Shown: positions 7,608-15,713 of the stretch, piece by piece
Layout of the letters: each line of letters begins with the position of its first letter
Position numbering within the stretch: the stretch's first letter is position 1
NCBI RefSeq assembly: GCF_017876155.1
Contig: NZ_JAGINP010000030.1
Coordinates: 37,088-101,087, forward strand
Length of the DNA: 64,000 bases
DNA from: Azospirillum rugosum
Lineage (GTDB): Bacteria; Pseudomonadota; Alphaproteobacteria; Azospirillales; Azospirillaceae
Reading direction: 5' to 3'
Position numbers and translations under genes: made by a program
Notes under the pieces: model-generated
Database searches by the model: none
Seen by the model: the letters and a program-made list of their open reading frames with translations, nothing else
Told to the model about the DNA's origin: nothing

Positions 7608-8921
7608 ATGCCGAACTCCCAGCCCGCCCAGCCGGCCGCCCCACCGGCGGAGACCGCCACATCCGCCATGCGCGCCGTCTCTCCCAGTGATTCCCGGGGC
7701 GACTTCCGATCCGCCTTCCGCCACCGCGCCTTCGTCCTATTCTGGTGCGCGCGCATTGCGGCTTGGCTCGCCATGCAGATGCAGGTTGTAGCGGTGGGCT
7801 GGCAAATCTACGCGATGACCGGGACGGCGATCAGTCTGGGGCTGGTCGGGCTGCTCCAGTTCCTGCCGACGCTGCTGCTGGTGCTGGTGTCCGGGCACAT
7901 CGTGGACACCCACGACCGGCGGAAGATCCTCGTCGCCGTGCTGGCGGTGGAGTGTGCCGCCATCGGCGCGCTGTTCGCGCTGACCGCCTCCGGCGCGCTG
8001 ACCCCGGCGCTGATCTTCGCCATCGTCATCGTGCTGGGGACCGCCAAGTCCTTCGAGGGGCCGGCGATGCAGGCGCTGCTGTCGGCCTTGGTCCCGCCGG
8101 AGGATCTGCCCAACGCCATCGCCTGGAACTCCTCGGCCATGCAGTCGGCGATGGTCGCCGGCCCGGCGCTGGGCGGCCTTCTCTACGTCGCCGGGCCGGC
8201 GGTGGTCTACGCGACCAGCACGGTCCTGCTGGCCGTCGCCACCCTGTTCGTGGTCCTGCTGAAGCCGCGGCCGGTGGAGCTGCCGCGCCGGGCGGTCAGC
8301 CTGTCGACCCTGCTGGCCGGCGTCTCCTTCATCCGCAACCAGCCGGCCATCCTCGGCGCCATGTCGCTGGACATGGTCGCCGTGCTGCTGGGCGGGGCCA
8401 CGGCCCTGCTGCCGGTCTACGCGCACGACGTGTTGCTGGTCGGCCCCTGGGGCCTTGGCCTGCTGCGCAGCGCCCCGGCGGTGGGCGCCCTGCTGATGGC
8501 GCTGGCCCTCGCCCGCTTCGGCGTGCGGCGCAACGCCGGCGCCTGGATGCTGGGCGCCGTCGCCGGCTACGGCGTGGCGACCATCGTGTTCGGCCTGTCC
8601 ACCTACCCCGGCCTGTCCTTCGTCGCGCTGGCGATCCTGGGGGCCATGGACCAGGTCAGCGTGTTCGTGCGGCAGACCCTAATCCAGCTGTCCACGCCCG
8701 ACCAGATGCGCGGCCGCGTCGGCGCCGTGTCGTCGCTGTTCATCGGCGCCTCCAACCAGTTGGGCGAGTTCGAGTCCGGAGTCGCGGCCACCTGGCTGGG
8801 CGCCGTCCCGGCGGTGGTGGCCGGTGGCGTCGGGGCCTGCGCCATCGCCTTCGTCTGGGCCTGGCGCTTCCCCAGCCTGCGCCGCCTGGACCGCCTCGAC
8901 CGGCTGACGCCGTTGGGGTGA
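7608..8921 (+). CDS. MFS exporter, EntS-like (MFS_3) family
   Basis: This 437-residue protein has a polar Pro/Ala-rich N-terminus of about 40 residues and then about 12 membrane segments. Features of the EntS/MFS_3 exporter branch are the first-helix phrase FRHRAFVLFWCARIAAWLA, the loop VDTHDRRKIL after helix 2, and a late STPDQMRGRVGAVSSLF segment that is very typical of this branch. Relatives export siderophores or drugs. No siderophore genes are nearby, so the substrate is unknown. ATG 7608 is the first ATG of the frame, with a weak ribosome site; TTG 7587 and ATG 7668 are alternatives. It converges on the amino acid ABC operon across a 12-bp hairpin. Confidence 0.8.
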   Translation: MPNSQPAQPAAPPAETATSAMRAVSPSDSRGDFRSAFRHRAFVLFWCARIAAWLAMQMQVVAVGWQIYAMTGTAISLGLVGLLQFLPTLLLVLVSGHIVDTHDRRKILVAVLAVECAAIGALFALTASGALTPALIFAIVIVLGTAKSFEGPAMQALLSALVPPEDLPNAIAWNSSAMQSAMVAGPALGGLLYVAGPAVVYATSTVLLAVATLFVVLLKPRPVELPRRAVSLSTLLAGVSFIRNQPAILGAMSLDMVAVLLGGATALLPVYAHDVLLVGPWGLGLLRSAPAVGALLMALALARFGVRRNAGAWMLGAVAGYGVATIVFGLSTYPGLSFVALAILGAMDQVSVFVRQTLIQLSTPDQMRGRVGAVSSLFIGASNQLGEFESGVAATWLGAVPAVVAGGVGACAIAFVWAWRFPSLRRLDRLDRLTPLG

Positions 8922-8935
8922 TGCGCGTTTTCATC

Positions 8936-8963
8936 CGTCATTCCCGCGAAGGCGGGAATGACG
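8936..8963. terminator. bidirectional hairpin between convergent genes
   Basis: A perfect 12-bp stem (CGTCATTCCCGC at 8936-8947 with GCGGGAATGACG at 8952-8963) and a GAAG loop sit between the MFS gene and the ABC ATPase gene. There is no clear T run; I recall similar CATTCCCGCGAAGGCGGGAATG units as dispersed repeats in Alphaproteobacteria. Confidence 0.5.
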
Positions 8964-8995
8964 ATGGAAGGGTGTCGCCCAGGACACCTTCCGCT

Positions 8996-9730
8996 TTACG
9001 CCACCAGCTGCGCGCCCAGGAACTGCTGAAGCTCCGGCGTGCGGGGGCTGCCGAACACCTCCTCCGGCGGGCCGATCTCGTGGACGCGGCCCTGGTGCAT
9101 GAAGACGACGCGGTCGCAGACCTCGCGGGCGAAGCGCATCTCGTGCGTCACCATCATCAGCGTCATGCCGTCGGCGGCCAGTTCCTTCACCACGGCCAGC
9201 ACCTCGTTCACCAGTTCCGGGTCGAGCGCCGAGGTGATCTCGTCGCAGAGCAAAGCCATCGGCTGCATGGCCAGCGCCCGCGCGATGGCGACGCGCTGCT
9301 GCTGCCCGCCGGAGAGCTGGTCGGGAAAGGCGTCGAACTTGTGGCTGAGGCCGACGCGGTCGAGCATGCGGCGGGCCATGGCCTCCGCCTCCGCCGCGGG
9401 CGTCTTCTTGACGACCATCTGCGACAGCATGACGTTGCGCCCGGCCGACAGATGCGGGAACAGGTTGAACTGCTGGAAGATCATGCCGACCTTGAGGCGC
9501 AGCGCCTTCAGGTGCAGCTCGTCCGGGATCAGCTGCGCGCCGGCCACCATGATGGAGCCGTCGTCGATCATCTCCAGCCCGTTGACGCAGCGCAGGAGCG
9601 TGCTCTTGCCCGAGCCGCTCTTGCCGATGATGGCGATCACCTCGCCGCGTTCGACGTCCAGGTTGATGCCCTTCAAGACTTCGACGTCGCCGAAGCGCTT
9701 CTTCACCTCAGTGATGGCGATGAGCGACAT
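8996..9730 (-). CDS. polar amino acid ABC transporter ATPase (GlnQ/HisP type)
   Basis: This 244-residue cytoplasmic ATPase powers uptake by the two permeases encoded just upstream. Walker A is GKSGSGKST near residue 38, the Q-loop lies near QQFNLFPH, the ABC signature LSGGQQQRVAIARAL lies near 140, Walker B is ALLCDEITSALDP near 160, and the switch His is in MMVTHE near 195. FNLFPHLSAGRNV and the C-terminal PEEVFGSPRTPELQQFL are characteristic of the polar amino acid (PAAT) family. Its start overlaps the end of the second permease gene by 23 bases. It is the last gene of the operon regulator-binding protein-permease-permease-ATPase. Confidence 0.92.
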   Translation of the reverse strand: MSLIAITEVKKRFGDVEVLKGINLDVERGEVIAIIGKSGSGKSTLLRCVNGLEMIDDGSIMVAGAQLIPDELHLKALRLKVGMIFQQFNLFPHLSAGRNVMLSQMVVKKTPAAEAEAMARRMLDRVGLSHKFDAFPDQLSGGQQQRVAIARALAMQPMALLCDEITSALDPELVNEVLAVVKELAADGMTLMMVTHEMRFAREVCDRVVFMHQGRVHEIGPPEEVFGSPRTPELQQFLGAQLVA

Positions 9731-10367
9731 TGAACTTCCTTTCCAGAATCTGGCTGCTCTTCGACAGGGGCCAGCACAGCGCGAAGTAGATCAGGGCGAC
9801 GAGCCCGTAGACGGTGAAGGGCTGGAAGGTCGCGTTGGTGACCACCGTGCCGGCCTTCGACAGTTCCACGAAGCCGATGATGGAGGTCAGCGCCGTCCCC
9901 TTCACCACCTGGACCGAGAAGCCCACGGTGGGCGGGATGGCGACCCGGACGGCCTGCGGCAGGATGACGTAGCGCATCTGCTGCACATAGCCCATGCCGA
10001 GGCTGGCCGAGGCCTCCCACTGGCCGCGGGTGACCGATTCCACACAGCCGCGCCAGATCTCCACCAGGAAGGCGGCGGTCCACAGGATCAGCGCCAGCCC
10101 GGCGGCGAGCCAAGCCGGCACGTCGATGCCGAACAGGCCGAGCCCGAAGAAGGCCAGGAACAGCTGCATCAGCAGCGGCGTGCCCTGGAACAGCTCCACA
10201 TAACCCTGCACGAACAGCCGGCCGGCCCGCCGCTTGCCGATGCGCAGGAACAGCAACGCAAGGCCCAGCAGCCCGCCGCCAAGGAAGGACACCAGCGACA
10301 GCAGCACGGTCCAGCGCGCGGCCAGCAGCAGGTTGCGCAGGATGTCCCAGACGGTGAAGGTCATCAT
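9708..10367 (-). CDS. polar amino acid ABC transporter permease 2
   Basis: This 219-residue protein has about five membrane helices and the PAAT permease features VELFQGTPLLMQLF and the coupling EAA loop EASASLGMGYVQQMRYVILPQAVRVAIPP. It pairs with the permease encoded upstream to form the membrane channel. The start is ATG 10367, which shares four bases (ATGA) with the stop of the first permease gene. An open frame continues further upstream but that stretch is only a shadow of permease 1. Confidence 0.9.
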   Translation of the reverse strand: MMTFTVWDILRNLLLAARWTVLLSLVSFLGGGLLGLALLFLRIGKRRAGRLFVQGYVELFQGTPLLMQLFLAFFGLGLFGIDVPAWLAAGLALILWTAAFLVEIWRGCVESVTRGQWEASASLGMGYVQQMRYVILPQAVRVAIPPTVGFSVQVVKGTALTSIIGFVELSKAGTVVTNATFQPFTVYGLVALIYFALCWPLSKSSQILERKFNVAHRHH

Positions 10368-11035
10368 CGCGCCGCCCTCCGCGGGAACAGCAGGCTGCCG
10401 ACGCCGCGCAGCGCCTGGCGGAGCGCCAGCGCCAGCAGCAGGTACAGCGCGGTGGACAGGAAGTAGGTCTCGAACGCCCGGAAGGTGCGCGACTGGATGA
10501 AGTTGGCGGCGAAGGTCACGTCCTCCGCGGCGATCTGCGACACCACGGCGGAGCCCAGCATGACGATGACGATCTGCGACGACAGGGCCGGCCAGATCCG
10601 TTGCAGCGCCGGGATCAGCACCACGTGCCGGAAGGTCTCGAACCGCGTCATGGCGAGGCTGGCGCCCGCCTCGAACTGGCCGCGCGGGGTCGCCTCGATG
10701 CCGGCGCGGATGATCTCGCTGCTGTAGGCGCCGAGGTTGACGACCATCGCGAGGTTGGCGGCCTGAAGCTCCGACATCTGCAAGCCCAGCGACGGCAGGC
10801 CGAAGAAGATGAAGAACAGCTGGATCAGGAACGGCGTGTTGCGGATCAGCTCCACATAGGCGGCGACCACGGGGCGCAGCCAGCGCGGCCCCAGCGCCCG
10901 CACCCCGGCGCAGGCGACGCCCAGCGCCACCCCGCAAAGCGCCCCGACGAGGATCAGTTCCACCGTCGTCAGCAGCCCCTTCAGGATGACGGGCCAGTAG
11001 AGGGGAAGCCACGAAAAGTCAAAGCGGTAGGTCAT
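10364..11035 (-). CDS. polar amino acid ABC transporter permease 1
   Basis: This 223-residue inner-membrane protein has five hydrophobic segments. YVELIRNTPFLIQLFFIFFGLP and an EAA loop (EAGASLAMTRFETFRHVVLIPALQR) identify it as a PAAT-family permease. It overlaps permease 2 by four bases and follows the binding-protein gene after a 191-base gap that contains a palindromic repeat. Such a gap often lowers expression of permeases relative to the binding protein; that effect is inferred here. Confidence 0.9.
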   Translation of the reverse strand: MTYRFDFSWLPLYWPVILKGLLTTVELILVGALCGVALGVACAGVRALGPRWLRPVVAAYVELIRNTPFLIQLFFIFFGLPSLGLQMSELQAANLAMVVNLGAYSSEIIRAGIEATPRGQFEAGASLAMTRFETFRHVVLIPALQRIWPALSSQIVIVMLGSAVVSQIAAEDVTFAANFIQSRTFRAFETYFLSTALYLLLALALRQALRGVGSLLFPRRAAR

Positions 11036-11094
11036 TCAGCCCTCCGGTCGGCCGCGCGTCCGCCACATCCGAGAAATGGCGAACTCCGGCGTAA

Positions 11095-11216
11095 AGCCCT
11101 TCTCCCCTCGTGGGAGAAGGGTTGGGATGAGGGGGCGGCCGCAGGCCGGAAAGGTCTCTCCAAACCAGCGCCCTACCCCTCACCCCAACCCCTCTCCCAC
11201 AAGGGGAGAGGGGCCA
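11095..11216. repeat. REP/BIME-like paired palindrome B inside the amino acid ABC operon
   Basis: Two facing hairpins (CTTCTCCCCTCGTGGGAGAAG and its partner near 11190-11216, CTCTCCCACAAGGGGAGAG) carry outward GGGTTGGGATGAGGGGG-type tails. It lies between the binding-protein gene and the first permease gene. Confidence 0.75.
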
Positions 11217-11226
11217 CACGCGAGCC

Positions 11227-12018
11227 TCAGAGATCCTTCGGCAGGTCGGCGGACAGCCACTTCTGCGCAATGGCGTTCAGGGAGCCGTCGGCCTTGGCCG
11301 CCGCGATGATGGCGTTCACCTTCGCCAGCAGGGCCGGCTGTTCCTTGTTCAGGCCGATGAAGCAGGGGGAGTTCTTGATCAGGAACTTCAGCTCCGGCCG
11401 CTTCGGCGGGTTGCGCTCCAGGATCGCCGCGGCGACCACGTTGCCGGTGGCGACCACCTGGACCTGACCCGACAGGAAGGCGGAGATGGTGCCGTTGTTG
11501 TCCTCGTATCGCTTGATGACCGCGTCGGTCGGGGCGATCTTGGTCAGCTCCAGATCCTCGATGGCGCCGCGGGTCACGCCGACCGTCTTGCCGACGAGGT
11601 CTTCCGGCTTGGCCACCGCCACGCCCGACGGGGCGAAGACGCCGTTGAAGAAGGGCGCATAGGCGTCGGAGAAGTCGATGACCTTCTCGCGCTCCGCGTT
11701 CTTGCCGAGGCTGGAGATCACCAGGTCGACCTTGTTGGTCTGCAGGTAGGGGATGCGGTTGGCGCTGGTCACCGGGACCAGTTCCACCTTCACGCCCATC
11801 TTCGAGGCGATCAGCTTCGCTACGTCGATGTCGTAGCCCATCGGCGTCATGTCCGTGCCGACCGAGCCGAAGGGCGGGAAATCCTGCGGGACGGCGATGC
11901 GGATGGTGCCGCGCGCGGTGACGTCCTGAAGCGCGTCGGCGCGCGCCTCCGGGGCCTTGGCGAGCGTCAGACCGGCGACGGCCGCGGCGGCCAGGGCAAG
12001 CAGGGTCCTGCGGTTCAT
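11227..12018 (-). CDS. polar amino acid ABC transporter substrate-binding protein
   Basis: This 263-residue periplasmic protein starts with a Sec signal peptide (RRTLLALAAAAVAGLTL, likely cleavage after the ARA near residue 27). The mature domain matches SBP family 3: GTIRIAVPQDFPPFG at the start of lobe 1, GYDIDVAKLIASKMG, then NRIPYLQTNKVDLVISSL and the REKVIDFSDAY hinge. The ligand is probably a polar or charged amino acid but cannot be specified. AGGAGGAGA precedes ATG 12018. The gene begins inside the last four bases of the GntR regulator gene, so the two are cotranscribed and coupled. Confidence 0.9.
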   Translation of the reverse strand: MNRRTLLALAAAAVAGLTLAKAPEARADALQDVTARGTIRIAVPQDFPPFGSVGTDMTPMGYDIDVAKLIASKMGVKVELVPVTSANRIPYLQTNKVDLVISSLGKNAEREKVIDFSDAYAPFFNGVFAPSGVAVAKPEDLVGKTVGVTRGAIEDLELTKIAPTDAVIKRYEDNNGTISAFLSGQVQVVATGNVVAAAILERNPPKRPELKFLIKNSPCFIGLNKEQPALLAKVNAIIAAAKADGSLNAIAQKWLSADLPKDL

Positions 12019-12749
12019 GTCTCTTCTCCTCCTGCGTTTGGAAAGGCAGTGTTGGAATTGGCGGCAAAGGGAAAGGCGGGTGCGCCGGGCGACAGGATTT
12101 CGCGCAAGCCCGCCAGGGGATCGGGTGTGGCGGCGAGGTCGAGCCCGTCCTCGACCCGCCGGATGTGCTCGTCCATCAGCGCCGCGGCCCCGGCGAAGTC
12201 GCCGTCGGCCAGCAGCGCCACGATGCGGTCGTGGTCGTCGCTCGACTCCGCGGCGTGCTGCTCCGACTGGTAAAGCATGGACACCAGCGTGGTGCGCGCG
12301 GTCAGGTCGCGCAGGATGTCGGTCAGGAAGGGGTTGCCGAAGGTGTGGGCGAGGTGGATGTGGAAGTCGCCCAGCAGGCAGGTGCGGGAGCCGACCTGCC
12401 CGGCGTCCAACGCGCGGCGTTCCTCCTCCACATGGGCGCGCAGATGCGCGACCGCGTCCGCCGGCACATGGTGGAGCGCGCGCAGCATGCCGGCCTCGAT
12501 CAGCCGCCGCGCCTGGAAGGCGGCGCGCGCGTCGGTCGCCGAGGGCTCCACGATGAACCAGCCGCGCCGCGCGCTGACATGGACGATGCCGCGCGCCTCC
12601 AGCCGCATCATGGCCTCGCGCACGCGTGTCCGCGACACGCCGTAGATCTCGGCCAGCTTCGACTCGCCCAGCCGGGTGCCGGGCCTGAGCCGGCCGGCCA
12701 GGATGGCGGTGACGACGGAGTCTTCGATGCTGTCGGACGCAAGGGTCAT
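12015..12749 (-). CDS. GntR family (FCD domain) transcriptional regulator
   Basis: This 244-residue DNA-binding protein has a winged helix at about residues 5-70 (GTRLGESKLAEIYGVSRTRVREAMMRLEARGIV) and an all-helical FCD ligand domain from about 75 to 215. Metal-binding residues typical of FCD are likely in DFHIHLAHTFGN. The family generally represses transport or catabolic genes until an acid or amino acid ligand binds. ATG 12749 is chosen because the palindromic operator lies just upstream; the frame is open to 12848, but that would place the operator inside the gene. It overlaps the binding-protein gene by four bases, so it probably controls its own operon. Confidence 0.88.
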   Translation of the reverse strand: MTLASDSIEDSVVTAILAGRLRPGTRLGESKLAEIYGVSRTRVREAMMRLEARGIVHVSARRGWFIVEPSATDARAAFQARRLIEAGMLRALHHVPADAVAHLRAHVEEERRALDAGQVGSRTCLLGDFHIHLAHTFGNPFLTDILRDLTARTTLVSMLYQSEQHAAESSDDHDRIVALLADGDFAGAAALMDEHIRRVEDGLDLAATPDPLAGLREILSPGAPAFPFAANSNTAFPNAGGEET

Positions 12750-12765
12750 CAAACTGCCGAACCAA

Positions 12766-12779
12766 TCTTGTATACAAGA
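12766..12779. promoter_or_regulatory. palindromic GntR operator overlapping a -10 element
   Basis: TCTTGTATACAAGA is a perfect 14-bp palindrome centred 23 bases upstream of the regulator start. Its core TATACA could serve as the minus-strand -10 hexamer. The form fits a GntR/FCD site, so autorepression is likely. Confidence 0.65.
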
Positions 12780-13097
12780 CTGATCAGCAAGAGCCGTGCC
12801 AGCCGCGAAGCCGCGGTTTTGCTCGACCAGGGCAATACCTTTGGTCAAAACACAGGCACACGAATGACCTGCTCAAGAACAATGCATCGATATTGGGCAA
12901 GCGGGAGCGGCGCAGGATTCGCGCGCCGGCGGCGGCGCGGTTGCACCGGTGGCCAGCTTGGGCATGGAATTGGAAGGGAAAGAATTCGTCCCCGCGCTAG
13001 ACCTGCGGTCCGCGCCGACGAAAGCATTGCCGCGCGAAAGAGTCAGGTTCCGCCTGTCGGCGGAAACAGCGGCAAGATTTGGGGGAGAAAGGAAAAG
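12780..13097. other. gene-free stretch between the GntR gene and tRNA-Phe
   Basis: I see no supported gene. The left end serves as the upstream region of the GntR operon. A GC-rich patch near 12900-12950 could fold downstream of the tRNA but has no T run. Confidence 0.5.
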
Positions 13098-13173
13098 TGG
13101 TGCCCAGGGGCGGAATCGAACCACCGACACGGGGATTTTCAGTCCCCTGCTCTACCAACTGAGCTACCTGGGC
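13098..13173 (-). tRNA. tRNA-Phe (anticodon GAA)
   Basis: The minus strand folds as a 76-nt tRNA. The acceptor stem GCCCAGG pairs with CCTGGGC, followed by discriminator A and an encoded CCA. The D arm contains AGCTCAGTTGGTAGAGC, the anticodon loop is CTGAAAA with GAA, and the T loop contains GTTCGATTC. It lies next to yacG in the usual alphaproteobacterial order. Confidence 0.97.
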
Positions 13174-13283
13174 ACCGGGGCTGCGGCGTCTTCGGCCTTG
13201 TCGGCCACCGCAGCGCGTCGAGGCGCGCTTTGTAGGAAAAATCGGAGGGCCTGTCTAGCCCAAAAATGCAAAAAATACGGCGC

Positions 13284-13484
13284 TCACCGAACGCCGTCCT
13301 CATCGTCGTCGGCGCCCGGATCGACATCCGGCCGGTCGCCGCTTTCGATGCGGTAGACACCGCCCAGCCAACGCGACAGGTCCACGTCGGCGCAGCGCTT
13401 GGAGCAGAAGGGATGCGCCTCCGGCGTCGCCGGACGGCCGCAGATCGGACAGGGCTTGTCCGCGGACTTCCTGTTGTCGTTCAT
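13284..13484 (-). CDS. yacG: DNA gyrase inhibitor YacG
   Basis: This 66-residue protein binds one zinc through four cysteines, CPIC near residues 12-15 and CSKRC near 27-31, followed by the family-typical ADVDLSRWLGGVYRI. The E. coli homologue binds GyrB and blocks DNA binding by gyrase. The C-terminus is an acidic tail rich in Asp. The ATG overlaps the stop of the RNase G gene by four bases (ATGA), so it is translated by coupling as the last gene of the infA-maf-rng-yacG group. Confidence 0.93.
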   Translation of the reverse strand: MNDNRKSADKPCPICGRPATPEAHPFCSKRCADVDLSRWLGGVYRIESGDRPDVDPGADDDEDGVR

Positions 13485-14725
13485 CGCTTATCCTCCGTCG
13501 AGGGTACAGACGGCCGCGCCAGCAGGTCGGCCAACGCCGTGCCGCGCCGCGCCCGCGTCATCTCCACCAGCCCGAGCTTCGACAGCCCATAGACCTGGGT
13601 CTGCGCCGGATCGTCCTCCACCGCGCGGGACAGGGCGTTCAACAGGCGCTCCGCGTCGCCGCGGTTGCGCATGTTCACGAAGTCGACGACGACGATCCCG
13701 CCGACGTTGCGCAGGCGCAGTTGCCGGGCGATCTCGTCCGCCGCCTCCAGATTGACGTCCAGCGGGTTGCCGCGCTCCCCGGCGTTCACGTCCACGACGG
13801 TCATCGCCTCGGTCCGTTCGATCACCAACGACCCGCCGCCGTCCAGCGGCACGCGGATGCCCAACAGCCCGGCGATCTCAGCGTCAAGATCCCGCAGGTC
13901 GAACAGGCGCTTCGCCCCGCCCGCCGCCGCAATCGTTGCCGCGGCCAGCGGACGCGGGTCGTGCGGCGCGATGCGGTCCTCCAGATCCGGGGCGCGGTCG
14001 GCGCACCAGACCGCGAGGTCGCGGGCCAGGGCCGCGTCGTCCACGATGACCCTCTCGACCCCGGCCGCACCATGCTCGATCAGGGCGCGGCGCGGCGCGT
14101 CGGGGCCGGGCAGCAGCAGGGCGGGGGCGGGCCCCCGCTCCGCAGCCGCGCTGAGCGTCCGCCACGCGAGGTGCAGCGCGTCCGACTCGGCCGCCAGCAA
14201 CCCGTCGTCTGCGGCGGCGGCACCGGCCCGCACGATCCAGCCGGAACCGGACGCGAGGCCCTGGATGCGACGGGCCAACTCCGCGCGCTCCGGGCCGCTG
14301 CCCAGGCGCTTGGACACCGCCACGTCGCGTCCCAGCGGCGCGTGCACCAGGAAGCGGCCGGGCAGCGTGACGTCCATGGTCAGCGACGGCCCCTTGGCGC
14401 CGACCGCGTCGGCCTTCACCTGGACGAGCACCGACTGGCCGGTGCGCAGCAGGGTGCCGATGCGGTCGTCCCGGCCGCGCGGCCGGCCTTTCGGCCCGCG
14501 GACGTCGCCGCCGGACAGCAGGCCCGAGACTCCGTTGCCGAGGTCGACGAAGGCCCCGTCCAGCCCGGTCGCGATGCGCTCCACCTTGCCGAGGAACACA
14601 TGGCCGAGCAGCGACGGGCGCTCCGCATGGTCGATGTAGAGGTCGGTGAGGCGGCCATCGGTCAGCACGGCCGCCCGCGTCAACGGGCCGTCCCGGTCCA
14701 CCAGGATTTCCAGGGAGCGGCCCAT
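13481..14725 (-). CDS. rng: ribonuclease E/G family protein (RNase G-like)
   Basis: This 414-residue protein matches the short RNase G form without the long RNase E scaffold. An S1-like RNA-binding segment is seen at about residues 30-110 (GHVFLGKVERIATGLDGAFVDLG). The DNase I-like catalytic core contains MTVVDVNAG and, later, VVDFVNMRN, whose aspartates coordinate the catalytic magnesium. The Zn-link CPxCxG of many RNase E/G proteins is not present near the C-terminus, as in other short alphaproteobacterial members. I use ATG 14725; GTG 14749 would give a GTGA overlap with the maf stop and is a serious alternative. Its role is 5'-end-dependent mRNA and rRNA processing. Confidence 0.88.
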   Translation of the reverse strand: MGRSLEILVDRDGPLTRAAVLTDGRLTDLYIDHAERPSLLGHVFLGKVERIATGLDGAFVDLGNGVSGLLSGGDVRGPKGRPRGRDDRIGTLLRTGQSVLVQVKADAVGAKGPSLTMDVTLPGRFLVHAPLGRDVAVSKRLGSGPERAELARRIQGLASGSGWIVRAGAAAADDGLLAAESDALHLAWRTLSAAAERGPAPALLLPGPDAPRRALIEHGAAGVERVIVDDAALARDLAVWCADRAPDLEDRIAPHDPRPLAAATIAAAGGAKRLFDLRDLDAEIAGLLGIRVPLDGGGSLVIERTEAMTVVDVNAGERGNPLDVNLEAADEIARQLRLRNVGGIVVVDFVNMRNRGDAERLLNALSRAVEDDPAQTQVYGLSKLGLVEMTRARRGTALADLLARPSVPSTEDKR

Positions 14726-14745
14726 CCGAGAATCCGCCTTGCCGG

Positions 14746-15351
14746 TCACGGCAGCGGGAAACCCGCACCGCGGAGCAGGGCGGCCACCTCGAACAGCGGC
14801 AGCCCGACCACGTTGCTGTAGGAACCGCCGATCCAGCGGACATGGGCCGCCGCCCGTCCCTGGATCGCGTAGCCGCCGGCCTTGCCGTGCCATTCGCCCG
14901 ACGCGAGGTAGGAGTCCACCTCGTCGGGGCCCAGCACCTTGAAGGTCACGTCGGTGCGCACCACTCGATCCGACCGGCGGGGCGGTTCGCCGGCGCCGGT
15001 GGGGGACAGCAGCACGACTCCGCCGAACACCCGGTGTCGGCGCCCCGAAAGCAGGCCGAGGCAGGCGCGCGCCTGCGTCTCCTCGTCCGCCTTGGGCAGG
15101 ATTCGCCGGCCGCAGGCGACGACCGTGTCGGCGGCCAGCACGAAGGAACCGGGGTGACGGGCCGCCACCACGGCAGCCTTTTCGCCGGCCAACCGCAGGG
15201 CATGCTGCGGCGGCAGCTCGCGCGGCAACGGCGATTCGTCGATGTCTGCGGGATCGACCGCGTCGGGAACCACGCCGATTTGGCGCAACAAGTCGAGCCG
15301 GCGGGGCGAGGCGGACGCCAGCACAAGCCGGGGCGTGGATACAGTGCTCAT
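14746..15351 (-). CDS. maf: Maf-family nucleotide pyrophosphatase
   Basis: This 201-residue cytoplasmic protein hydrolyses non-canonical or modified nucleoside triphosphates and is linked to division arrest in Bacillus. The family signature LVLASASPRRLDLLRQIG opens the protein, EKAAVVAARHPGSFVLAADTVV follows near residues 57-80, and GKAGGYAIQG and YSNVVGLPL are present near the end. ATG 15351 is used; GTG 15354 is directly adjacent. The gene lies 20 bases after infA and 20 bases (or minus 4, depending on start) before the RNase G gene, in the standard alphaproteobacterial order. Confidence 0.93.
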   Translation of the reverse strand: MSTVSTPRLVLASASPRRLDLLRQIGVVPDAVDPADIDESPLPRELPPQHALRLAGEKAAVVAARHPGSFVLAADTVVACGRRILPKADEETQARACLGLLSGRRHRVFGGVVLLSPTGAGEPPRRSDRVVRTDVTFKVLGPDEVDSYLASGEWHGKAGGYAIQGRAAAHVRWIGGSYSNVVGLPLFEVAALLRGAGFPLP

Positions 15352-15371
15352 CACGCGGGAAGGAATGCCGA

Positions 15372-15590
15372 CTACTTGAACCGGAACGTGATCCGGCCCT
15401 TCGTCAGATCGTAGGGAGTCATTTCGACGTTGACGCGGTCACCGGCCAACACGCGGATGCGGTTCTTGCGCATCTTGCCCGACGTGTGAGCCAGCACCTC
15501 ATGCTCGTTGTCGAGTTTCACCCGGAACATCGCGTTCGGCAGCAGTTCAACGACCGTCCCGGAGAACTCGATCAAATCTTCCTTAGCCAT
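15372..15590 (-). CDS. infA: translation initiation factor IF-1
   Basis: This 72-residue protein is a single S1/OB-fold domain of the normal IF-1 length. MAKEDLIEFSGTVVELLPNA, the LAHTSGKMRKNRIRVLAGD stretch and the ending TKGRITFRFK are all canonical. IF-1 binds the ribosomal A site during initiation. AGGGGCT precedes the ATG. It is first in the infA-maf-rng-yacG group. Confidence 0.97.
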   Translation of the reverse strand: MAKEDLIEFSGTVVELLPNAMFRVKLDNEHEVLAHTSGKMRKNRIRVLAGDRVNVEMTPYDLTKGRITFRFK

Positions 15591-15713
15591 AGCCCCTATA
15601 GTCCGTAACAGTTTCGTGGCAATAACTGACCTCCCCAAGCCCCGTGGTCAAGGGGGATTCCGCCGTGATGCTCAACCATAGACGGGGATGTTCGTTTCGT
15701 CACGCCCGACGAC

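Noticed and set aside
9708..11012. Single fused permease of 434 residues
   Set aside because: The continuous frame joins a shadow of permease 1 to permease 2; each permease is complete in its own frame with a four-base overlap.
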